Of a stretch of 64,000 bases of DNA, positions 25,341 to 35,400 are shown one piece after another. Under the pieces are notes generated by a model. That model was not told where the DNA came from, ran no database searches, and saw only the letters and a list, made by a program, of their open reading frames with translations. Position 1 is the stretch's first letter, and the number at the start of each line of letters is the position of its first letter. The stretch comes from Homalodisca vitripennis (Eukaryota; Arthropoda; Insecta; Hemiptera; Cicadellidae). The stretch lies in NCBI RefSeq assembly GCF_021130785.1, contig NC_060207.1:104159001-104223000 (forward strand), given 5' to 3'. The position numbers and the translations under genes were made by a program.

Positions 25341-25456
25341 ATCTTCAAGCCTCTAACTCAAAACTAGAGGAAAAACTGGAAGAGCGTAACCTATTGTTAT
25401 CAGAAAAAGAATCCTTACTGGAGAAAAAAACAGCTCAAATAAAGTCTTTAGAAAAT
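25341..25456 (+). CDS. Exon of CIP2A-like gene (coiled coil)
   Basis: Acceptor GCGTTTCAG, donor GTAAGT (consensus). It takes up the split Asp codon and reads LQASNSKLEEKLEERNLLLS and EKESLLEKKTAQIKSLEN, ending in phase 0. It is the last exon before the very large intron. Confidence 0.9.
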
Positions 25457-26087
25457 GTAAGTAAAAATATGTTTTATATTGTTCTGTCTTTCCATTAAGG
25501 TTATTTTTAAATCCTTATTCAGAGCAACTAATGACTGGTAACTCTCAACTGTGACATGTTTGGTGCTCCTGGCTTGTGCAAGCTTATTTTTAAGTGGTCA
25601 TACTCGCTTATGAATTGATGGATTTCATTGAAACAAGTATAGTTGGAATTTTAATTAAATTGTAATTTTCCTCTTATCTATTAAAATCTATTTGTAAAAT
25701 TTGGTTTCTTTAGCTTTACTAGCTTAACCCCTTCCGGGCCAGGCGGCAATATATTGCCACCATAGATCGCGTCTGAAAAGCGCCAGGCGGCAATATATAG
25801 TCTCCTTGATATTCGTTGTTTTCTTAAATAAATACGACGTCAAATGATTAAAGTTTTATGTTTTTTTATTCCCTGGTATATTTGTAGATAATTAATATGA
25901 ATATCATTTTTATTTTGGAGGTCTATGCATTTTTATTTCGTAATTGCATGTGACATTATCAGCTGACTCGATCTATTGTTGTTAATTCTTTATGCTTTAG
26001 TGTAATCGTACTATTGTATGCTGGATTCTTCTTCATTATTTTATTTTGTGGTTGTAAATATTAGTAGTTTTAGTTGTTACGTGCTCA

Positions 26088-27244
26088 GATTCAAGATTCA
26101 AGATCTTTATTTGTTGTTAAACATGATTTACATGCAATAAACATCGTCAGTAATATGAATGGCTTAAAAAATATTTAAACTAAGAACTTCTTATTTCAGT
26201 TTCCTTAAGCTTCTTTCAATTTCCTAATTTTTAATAATTAATTAACAAATTTAAATAGAGTAACAAGAAACTAACAACAAGAATTAACAGAAAATATTAA
26301 CAAGATTAACAGTGAATAACAAAACAATAACAAAAAGCCTATAACTAGTGAATTAAAATAATCGAGATAAAATTGGTAAAATTAGTCAACAATTTAAAAT
26401 AAACTACAACAAATCAACAGTAATGAATGTATTATCCTAATTTAAAATCTCATATCACTAGTATCACTTGCCAAATATTGTTCTATAGAATAAAAAGCTT
26501 TCTCTTTAAACCAGGTCCTCAGTACATTTTTAAATTTCACCATGCTGACTGACCAAGCTATTCTTGGTAGTTTATTAAACAATTCTATTTCAATAAATAT
26601 ATGACTTTTCTTTGTTTTCTCTAATCTAACACTTAAAACATCTAACTTTCCATTATATCGAGTTGGGTAACTATGTACATCCTGTCTTAGCTGATATTTA
26701 CTTAGGTTTGCCTTAACTCTTAACAAACAATCATAAATAAATAGACAAGGCAGAGTCATTATATGTAATTCTTTAAAAACTGGGTAGCAAGACTCTCTTT
26801 CTGGTATACCCTTAACTACTCTTAGTGCCTTTTTTTGCCATAAAAACACTTGCTTGGCTGCACTACTATTACCCCATAACACCACTCCATACAGTAGATG
26901 AGGATGAAAGAATGCATAGTAAGCTGTCAACAGCATCTCTGAACTTACACAGCTTTTTAATTTACGTAATAAATAAATTACTCTAGCTAATTTTTTACAA
27001 ATAGTTTGAATATGAAAGTCCCAGCTTAGCCTACTATCTAAATATATACCTAACTGCTTAACAGGTTTAAAATTATTGCTTACATTAAAATCTAAGGAGA
27101 AACATATGTGTTCAGTTTTGTCATTATTTACTACAAGAGAGTTGACTTTGAACCATTCTTTTGCTCTTTCTAATGCTCTGCTCTGATCCAACATAAGAAG
27201 GTCTAGCTGTTTGTTCTTGCTCAGTAGTGTTGCATCATCTGCAT
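26088..27244 (-). mobile_element. LINE family A, copy 2 (5'-truncated)
   Basis: The 3' end carries the same TTGAATC repeat and AATAAAGAT motif as the copy at 2.5 kb and is nearly identical to it throughout. It breaks off at 27244, inside the palm domain just after the codons for ADDAT, a typical 5' truncation of target-primed reverse transcription. It lies inside the piggyBac-type MITE. No clear target duplication was found. Confidence 0.88.
26442..27244 (-). pseudogene. LINE-A reverse transcriptase C-terminal part, frame intact
   Basis: Open from the truncation point to the stop at 26442, with 250 residues from the first Met (27194). It covers the region after the YADD site: [33 protein letters not shown] (thumb 'LG..LD..L.W..H' block), AYYAFFHPHLLYGVVLWG and the C-terminal block with RESCYPVFKEL. 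Lacking endonuclease and fingers, it cannot be active, but the absence of frameshifts points to a recent insertion. Confidence 0.85.
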
Positions 27245-27605
27245 TGTGATAAATCTATACAAGTACTTTGGTGCAACTTTTAGGTCATTTTCTAATTTTT
27301 ATGAAAAAATAAATTTTAATCTAAGAGACTGCAAAGTTGCCAATTTTAGCCTGGCACTTTTGACTAGTCACAAGGGGATATGAGATGTGAAAAAATGTTA
27401 CAACATCTCATAATTGGTCCTGGCCCTGAAAGGGTTAAGAGATAATAACTCTTTTATAAAAAATACAAAATGGCAGCTAGTGGCCTTCTACAGCTAACGA
27501 GACACTTCTCGACCTATGTTGATATAATTTTGTGTGTGAAATAATGAGTACTCTCAGCTAAAAGTGTCACCCTTTTGTGGACACCTTGTATATATTTTCT
27601 TTTGT

Positions 27606-27609
<4 letters not shown>

Positions 27610-27641
<32 letters not shown>
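27610..27641. repeat. (AT)n microsatellite
   Basis: Sixteen uninterrupted AT dinucleotides. It directly borders the GGACCA-rich repeat that follows. Confidence 0.95.
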
Positions 27642-27644
<3 letters not shown>

Positions 27645-27651
27645 TAGAACC

Positions 27652-27955
27652 TCAGCACTTGCTGGTCCAGGAGCGTAAATCGTGCGTACCTTGTTGGTCA
27701 TCGCGCCTCATGCTGGTCCGGGCCTTGAACGTGTTGGTCCGGACCCGCAAGTTACGAGGCTCTGTATAGAGCGTGTAACATCCTGGACCAAGAATTGCTG
27801 CTTGCCTGTAAAGTTCATTTGATTGTACAGTAGCTCGCCTAGCGTGAGCATAACGAACTAAATACTCGACTGAGGGGAAATCCCCCACCATTCTCGGACC
27901 AAGATTTGCCGGGTTTCTGTACAGGGCATACTGTCGAACATTGAATAAAGTGCTT
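27652..27955 (-). repeat. GGACCA-rich repeat with an open frame
   Basis: On the minus strand the motif GGACCARCAWG or a close variant recurs about every 20-25 bases (27658-27745). Further upstream, looser units spell LYRNPANLGP, LYRQAAILGP and LYTEPRNLRV in one frame that stays open for about 100 codons from the LINE-B edge to 27652. No protein family was recognised, and the periodic peptide suggests a diverged minisatellite rather than a gene. A related stretch lies at 53500-53815. Confidence 0.5.
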
Positions 27956-28147
27956 TTTCAAATCAAATCAAATCAGTCTTTATTGCCTTTTAACAGCATA
28001 CAATATTGTATAGAAGTAGTCTGTATTAGCCAATGTATTAGCCTATCTACTCATTCACACACAATTATACATACAAAAAGTTCCTCATCCAGACAAACAT
28101 GCAATGGCTAATCGGATCCTGTTAAAACGTGTTTCAATTTTAATTTT

Positions 28148-29760
28148 CTATTCACAGGCGGCTTTCCATGAACTCACATACCGTGTCAAAAGCACCTGAC
28201 ACCAATAGGCATTGAAGACGAGATTTAAACTTTTTGGTACTGCCAATGTTTTAAGATCCTCAGAGAGCCTATTAATCAACCTAACACCAGCCTGCGATGG
28301 CAAATTATGAGACGCCACCGTTCGATGTGGTTGACTGCGATAGTTGTTCCTGCCTCTTGTCTCATACTGGTGAATGTTCCTTCCCTGAGCCAATGTGCTC
28401 TTTGATTTACAGAACACAGCCACCTCGAAGATGTAGAGGCAGGGCAAGGTCAGTAAACCAAGCTCCCTGAAGGCATTCCTGCACGACTCTCTTCTCTTTA
28501 ATTTTGAAATGATTCGTACACAGTTTGTTGTTTGCACAGCTGCCCCAGAGTCTTTCCCCGAGCCATTCTCAGGATGTCGTGAGAACAGTGTTTTGCCAGA
28601 TTCCGCAAAGCATACAAACCTGAAGTTACTCTGGAACAAACACTTTCAACATGATTGTCCCAGGTCAGACCTCGATCTAGGTACATCCCTAGGAATTTGA
28701 TGGAGTCAGATTCCTCTAAGAGTTTGTTATCTACCAGGACAGCAGGTCGTGCACTACCTTCACGCTGTCTCAGACAAAAATCAATTGTGTTTGATTTTGA
28801 GCTGTTTGTTTACAAATTGATTTCAGAAAAAATTCAATGCATGAATTCACTGTGACAAATAAATTAATTTCAAGCTTCTGCAAAGAATTTGCAGTAACGC
28901 AGAGAGTCGTATCGTCAGCATATTGAATCACCTTTCCATAGTGGATCGATGAGTTTAAATTGTTAACGTAAATAGTAAAAAGCACTGGCCCATGGATCGA
29001 TCCATGAGGGACGCCATTTGCCATTTTCAATTTTCCTGACATGGCATTTGAGATCTGCACGCACTGGTCTCTATCCTTATGTAGGACGAGATCCACCTGT
29101 GTGGTAGACCCCGTATTCTCCATGTCGCTAACTGATGCATCAGTGTCAAAAGCCTTAGAAAGATCGATAAATATGCTGAGCACCTTAGCCCGTCTCTCAA
29201 AACCATCGTAAACAATATCCACAAGACTTGAAACCGCATCAATTGTTGATTTGTTTTTATGGAAGCCGAACTTTTCAGGACACAGTATGTCAAAACTTTC
29301 CAGAAAACTTTGTAGTTCATTCAAAAATTTTGGTTTGATGAGGATATTCTTTCTTAAACTTCGGGGCAATTTTTGCTGTTTTCAAATCATCCAGGTAAAC
29401 TCCAGATAGAAATGAGGAGTTCACCACTTTTTTAGTGGAGTCAAGATACGCTTGGAGCATTTTTTGAGTAACCACATGGACATACCACTGTTGTTACAAG
29501 ATTTCTTTTAATTTATTTTTTGCACAATACCAGCCATCTCAGCCTCATCGACAGGGGTCAAGATCATAGACGATACCGGTTCTCTACCAAGGTTGCGGGA
29601 GAGGGTTTCAGTGAAGCACTCATCACACGAACCAACTGAGGCAAAATACTTGTTAAATTCGTCAGCAATTTTTTGAGGATCATCTGTAAGTTGGTTTTCA
29701 ACGAGCAGTAAACATTGTTTTGATTTTTGTATAGGATGTTCTCGTTTTACGGATTAATTA
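28148..29760 (-). pseudogene. LINE-B ORF2: reverse transcriptase
   Basis: The palm region 28770-29369 includes CPEKFGFHKNKSTIDAVSSL, then VLSIFIDLSKAFDT (motif A with catalytic Asp), GVPHGSIHGPVLFTIYVNNL and VIQYADDTTLCV (motif C). The thumb and C-terminal part (28148-28690) contain LDRGLTWDNHVE, RESCRNAFRELGLLTLPCLY and AGVRLINRLSEDLKTL. These parts lie in different frames, so indels have inactivated the gene. Similar C-terminal sequences recur at 44.4-45.7 kb. Confidence 0.85.
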
Positions 29761-30934
29761 ATTATTTTCCATGCTGTTTTTGAAAAGTTCTCGGCATTCT
29801 TTAATGTTTTGTTTAATTCATAGGCTTTAGCAGCTTTTATAACTTTCTTATATATTCTTCTATAATTTTTGAAATATCTTTGAAAATTTTCGTTGTTTGT
29901 ATTAATAAAAATTGAGTGATAAAATTTGAGTTTTTCACGAGATGTGAGAATACCTTGTGTAACCCAAGTATTCTTATATCGCCTACTGCGTACTTCAAAT
30001 TTTCTGTAAGGATATGAAATATTTAAATAATAGAGAAAGCGTTCATTAAAAACAGTGTAAATTTTATTTGGACACTGAATGTTATTTAAACAATTCCAAC
30101 TTTCTCGCTTAAGGTGATAAATTAACTCGTTAATATTTTGAGGGTTTAGAGCTTTTTGGACCGTATTTTCTGCAAGCATAGTCACCGGATCAAATCCATT
30201 AATCAATCTCCTGAGCGAAGTGATCAGAGATGGCAGGATTGAACACGACAACGTCAACTTTCGGGATGTTGGTGATAACGTTGTCGATGGTTGTACTCGT
30301 CGTGGCAAATACTCGTGTAGGAGAGTCCACTGACCAATTTAGACCAAAAGATTGAAGAATATCACGCAGCCGCCGAGTGTGGGGGTCGGGGTGGTCCAGT
30401 GCGTTTATATTTAAATCGCCAATTAAGAGAAATAGTTGATTGTTTGAAAACAATCTGAATTGGTTAGCAGGCTCTCTGGTTTTCCAAAAAAGGATGAAAT
30501 AAAACTTCGGTTGTTGTTTGGACGGTATATTTCAACAATATTAACTTTTTCGGATGAATTTAAAGTTATATTAATACCAGCAGCCTCAAAATCAAATTCT
30601 AGAGTATGAATTACTTTTTTTTCGAATTTCAAGTGGATTTTTACAAAGATTGCCACACCACCTCCCTTAAAATTGGAACGAAGGAAAATATGTGCCAATT
30701 CATAATTTTGCATTTTTTTAAATGCTGATCGGTTGTAAAACAGTGTTCCGATATCACAATAATATCAGGTTTTCGCTCATCGCACATGAGGTCCAACTCT
30801 TCTAACTTATTGGTAGCGGATTGAGCATTTAGGTGAATAATTTTGAGTTTCAAAATTTTATGAAAATTTTGAGTGGTTTCTGAAAACGTGTTCTGAATAA
30901 ATAACAGGATCTGATACCCCTCTCTCGTTTTCAA
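29754..30934 (-). pseudogene. LINE-B ORF2: APE-type endonuclease and linker
   Basis: The endonuclease opens with IIHLNAQSATNKLEELDLMC and CDERKPDIIVISEHC, the usual N-terminal Asn and Glu motifs. It continues with GGGVAIFVKIHL, FLLIGDLNINALDH (catalytic GD.N) and NPAISDHFAQEID (SDH). Three overlapping frames are needed. The linker frame 29754-30308 leads to the reverse transcriptase fingers. Confidence 0.82.
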
Positions 30935-31160
30935 TTCGTCATAGGCTCTTGGTTTTTTTTTGACAGGAAAGCGTAATATTGTTTTCGTCAGTCAGGTTTT
31001 ACAGGCGAAGTAGCTTTGATGAAGTGAGACGGTTCTGGGCAGGACTGGCGAGCGACTCACAGGTATCAGTTGCAGCAGATGAGGCAGCGGGCACTAGGCA
31101 GTGTTAGAGACAACTCAGGCGCAGCAGGCGGTCCGACAGCAGCAACCAAGCCCTCCACTT

Positions 31161-32462
31161 TCATTTCGACCAGCAGCTCTTTACCCGGCAATTGCAGATG
31201 CATGCCATCCGTGTAAACCAGTTTCTTCCGATATCATTGATATCGAGGAGCTTGAGGTTTGAGTGTCTCACGCATAGCTCCTCTATGTAGTAATTGGCGA
31301 GAATGGTCAGTTGGTTCACAGGATGGCTAACGAGCAGATCGTGAAGATAAGGGATCATTGCCAAGATGACATCGGCCGAACTCAGTCGAACGGTGACTCT
31401 TTCTTCCTGGCGATTATAGATGTTGTGTGACTCACCGGCAGCGATGTCGTTGGTTCTGGCGAGCAGGATGAAGCAGCTAGAGGGAGGCGAGGGGCTGCTG
31501 GACGTTACATTCAGGAGTTTGGCCCCAGGCTTACATATGCCAGTCACTTTGGCAGCCGATGAGACGCGGCGCTGCACAATGCGGGCCAGGAAACGGGTAT
31601 TACTGTCACCCTCAATCACAATATTCCTGAAGGAAAGCAACTCTCTTTTAATTTTGCCTTTCAATTTTGGCCTTCTACCAGGAGAAGACTTTGGAGGAGG
31701 GTGTTGGCCGGATGGTTTACTATTGTTGCAGGTTATTGTAACGGGGATATTTTTGTTGAGCTGCATTAGTGGTTGCAATGGTTTTGAGAATGGGAGAATG
31801 GGTGTTTCGTTTGTATTTTCGAGAGGTTCAAATCTATTGCTGGTCGTAATAGGAACATATTTTTTATTTTAACAGACAATCCAATTACCCGTCGCCTGAG
31901 AGTAGCCACAGGAACACCCCTGGACCTCCCTCTCGGCCCGTAGACATTCAATCTTTGCCTCGAGTACCTGAATAGTTGTCCTCAGATTGGTGACGAGGTC
32001 GCGAGTCTCGGAGCACTGTGAGACCTGACAGCAGGTGGTCACCGGTGGCTCGCACTGAACAGCGCAGTCTCTTACAGAAGCTCCCGCTGATACTCCGGAC
32101 AGCGAAGATCTCGCAACAAAAATGTCATTTGTATACCGAAGAAGCCTTGTGTCCGATTTAATGGAATGATCGACAACCCTCATCAGATCGACATTGAGCT
32201 GCCTTATCTGCTCCTTTAATCTGCAGTTTTTTGACGCAAGTTCGTCAGCATCAGATGCTCCCGACGAGGCGACAGGCGTAGGCACTTCGAGTGAGTTTGT
32301 AGTAGCGAGCAGGTCAGGTTTTGTTGCAGCGACAGGGGTCGGTTTCTCTCCCGTAGACGCTTGGAACGCAGTAGTCTCGCCCGCCGGTGAACTGATTGAT
32401 GTGGAGGATTTGGATGGAGTGGCGCTCAGCGCAGAGTCCGGGCCAGGCGTGGAGCAGGCAGG
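31161..32462 (-). pseudogene. LINE-B ORF1, main part: coiled coil and SGNH esterase-like domain
   Basis: The frame ending at 31869 has a Ser/Pro/Thr-rich start, then LASKNCRLKEQIRQLNVDL and LVTNLRTTIQVLEAKIECLR, probable coiled-coil segments. A shifted frame (31161-31778) carries RNIVIEGDSNTRFLARIVQR (block I, GDSN) and ILLARTNDIAAGE (the G.ND-like block), so an SGNH-hydrolase fold is likely. Unlike LINE-A, no PHD-like finger is evident. The open frame continues in register at the hAT insertion point (32462) into 37901-38112. Confidence 0.75.
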
Positions 32463-35400
32463 CAGGCCCGGCGACAGGATTCTCGGGCCCTATGCAATCA
32501 TGAAGACCGGGGCCCCCCCCCCCAAAGATTCAACAGGCAACCAACCTAATTTACATTAAAATTCACCCCCCCCCCCCCAACGTTAGAACAAAATTCCCAT
32601 ATTGGTTATATTAACATAGCAAGCATTATTTTATTCCAAAACTTACTACTCCATTACTTGATTTACTTATTTGTTAAATGATTCACTTCTTCAAAATTAT
32701 GCCAAATCCGTGATTTTTCCTGTATTTACTTCAATTTAAGTTATATAAATAAATGTTGCTAAACAAATGGAAAGAATTGAGGTTTATAATTATGTAGTGA
32801 TTATTTTTTTTACTATAAATCAATACAAAACAAAACTCACTGAACTTAATTAAAATCAAAAACACCATCCTTAAAAAAATATACACTTAATGAACTAAAT
32901 GGACAAAACATAATTAACAAAGAATAAAATCATTAAAATTAAAGTTCAACTCGTGTCGCTCTCCTTTTTAGTAGAAAACAAAACTTAATGATAGGTTCCT
33001 GGAAAACCTAATGAAACAAAAACTAAATATCATTGAACAATCACTTAACGAACAAAACTAAAAAAAAATTAAATGAACAAAACCTAATGAACATTGTACA
33101 AAACATAAATTGAAAAATTAATAAAGAAACATTGGGCTATGTTACTCACTAACATTAAACATGGACTAAAAACACAACTCGTCGGGCCTTCTTCCCCAGC
33201 AAAGTCTTCTATAATGTCGTCATATTTCAAACTACGTGCCAAATCTGACTCCATGGCTAGAATACTCAGGTCATTCATGCGGTCTTGCGTCATCGTAGAA
33301 CGATTTGCACTTTTTAATTCTTTTCATCAAACTGAAGCTCCTCTCCCCTTGGGCTGACAGATACAGGTATGCAACAGAACAACCGGATCGCTGTAGTGAT
33401 ATTTGGAAATAAACTATCTAGTTTGTTCTTCCTTAGAGCGTTTATTAGGACTTAATGGTTGAAGAGTTTGTTCCCCCAAGTTAGTGCGATGAATCGATTT
33501 CAAATGTTTAAATTCATTTAAAATTTCCATCTCAATATCCTCTTTGTATGTTTGACACAGACTCAAACATTGCTGCTCAATAAAACTGTCGTCTTCCTCA
33601 AATATATTTCCAAAGACATTGGAAAAGGTTGCTGATTTTTCCAGCAAACTCGAATCTCTGAGACAGTCCCCCTAAGACTGAGTCTAAGATCTTGAAGAAG
33701 ACATCAATCCTAAAACGTTCCTCTTCGTTTTTTAATTGATGTTCCGTGCCGTCCCTTGTTTCGTCATGAAAAATCTTTCTTTTCTTTAATCTTTTTTCCT
33801 TAAAATCAGTTTCGCAATCTACACTCTCAGCCATGTTGCCTGCCACTAGCTTGGCCTCAGTGTAGAGATTGCTCCATCTGTCTCTCAGTACTTTTAGTTC
33901 CTCTATTAAATCATTCAGATTTTTTTGTTTCAAACGTCTAGAGTTGTTGATCGGGCTTGTAATACTTTATTTTTTGTTGTCTATTGCAACAAGCACCTTT
34001 AGCCATATTGTCGACATCATGATAACATTCGAACGATTGTAGATATTTCAATAGCCCTTTTCAGATCTGTCTTGCATTCTGCAGATAGATTCAGTTCTTT
34101 ACAATCATTGAGGGCATTGATGATGAGAGGCAAATGCTTTACGAAAGGGCGCACACTATCTACTCGGGCTGACCATCTCGTTTGAGAAATACTGTGCAGA
34201 GAAGAGCCTATTCTGTTTTCTAAGTACTCCCATCTTTGAGGGCTTCTAGAAAAGAAGTTATACGTCTTTTGCAGCATGCCAAAAAATGTTGTAGCTTCCT
34301 CGCAGCATTCAGCAGCATTAACCCCACACAGGTTGAGGCTATGTGCGGCACAGTTATTATAAAAAGCCAAATTGTTGGTCTCCATTATGATGGCTTGGGC
34401 ACCTTTGTATATTCCAGCCATATTGGATCCATTGTCGTACCCCTGGCCTCTGCATTCCTTCAACGGAATTGAGTGTTTGTTGAGCTCGCTAATAATCAAC
34501 TTAGCCACATCCATTTCCAGTTTTTTTTGTTACAGTCAACAAAATTTAAAAATCGTTCGCAAATTTTAAATTCTGAATTCACAATCTAAGAGATATCTCA
34601 AGATCAACGTTGTTTGCTCAGTATGTGAGGCATCGGGGGTAGAGTCAGCAATAATAGCATAATATTTTGATTTCTTCCTTTCTTCCAATACCTTCTGTCG
34701 AACTCTTTCCCCCACAAACTTGAATGAATTCATTTTGAGAGTCTTTAGACAGATAATGAGCTTGAAACACGTTTTCCCTCTTCTTGGGCCTTTTTTACTT
34801 TTGCAATATGTTCTCTTAGTAAAGGGTCATATTCCGCTAACAGCTCTATCAGACCCAGAAAGTTTCCATTGTTGGGATCCCCAATTTTTTCAGAGGTCCC
34901 TCTGAGAGCTAATCCTCGCTCTCCAAGGAACATGACCACGGAGAGCAATCTTTGAAATATATCCCTCCAATATTTGGTTCTTGAAGCCAGTTCTGAGTCG
35001 AGTTGAGAATGTATGTCTGATCCATCACTTAGCCTCCTTTTCTAACTCTCTCCATTGGATGTAGCAATTTTTGTGGGAAGCGCTGGTTTTTCATGCAAAG
35101 GTAGCTTGTTGTAAAGCTTCCGCCATCCATATTCCTTTTTTCCATCCATCGTTACTTAACAAAACTGACTTATTTGAATCGTGTTTTTCACCCCCACTAT
35201 TATTATTGAAAAAGTCTACATGGAAAAACAAAATAAGGAACTCAGCAGTCTCACTCCATACAAGCCAATCTCTTCTGACGCTCTCTCCGTTCGGCCTTTT
35301 TGAAAAAAGAACCGTTTTTTGGAAACGCTCTTTTTCCATCACTTGGCAGATCTGACGGCATCAAAGATGGACCCATTTTCACTAAAGTCTCAATCACACT

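Larger units (their letters stand above)
25728..27434. mobile_element. piggyBac-type MITE interrupted by a LINE
   Basis: Flanked by TTAA on both sides (25724-25727 and 27435-27438), the hallmark of piggyBac insertion. The ends are imperfect inverted repeats, CCCCTTCCGGGCCAGG at 25728-25743 and the complement of CCCTTTCAGGGCCAGG at 27419-27434 (14 of 16 match). Just inside the left end, CCAGGCGGCAATATAT occurs twice (25739 and 25783), the first copy forming the palindrome GGCAATATATTGCC. Subtracting the nested LINE leaves about 550 bp with no transposase, so it depended on an autonomous partner. Confidence 0.75.

Noticed and set aside
2535..27244. Reading the two LINE-A copies as long terminal repeats of one large element
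   Set aside because: The shared segment is the 3' end of a LINE with reverse-transcriptase coding sequence, the second copy is 5'-truncated, and host exons lie between them.
27575..27769. Plus-strand frame across the (AT)n run
   Set aside because: The alternating Tyr/Ile stretch is the translated microsatellite.
31420..32559. Plus-strand frames of 150 and 121 codons
   Set aside because: They are the complement of LINE-B ORF1. The GC-rich coding DNA keeps the opposite strand open, and part of the second frame runs into the hAT end.
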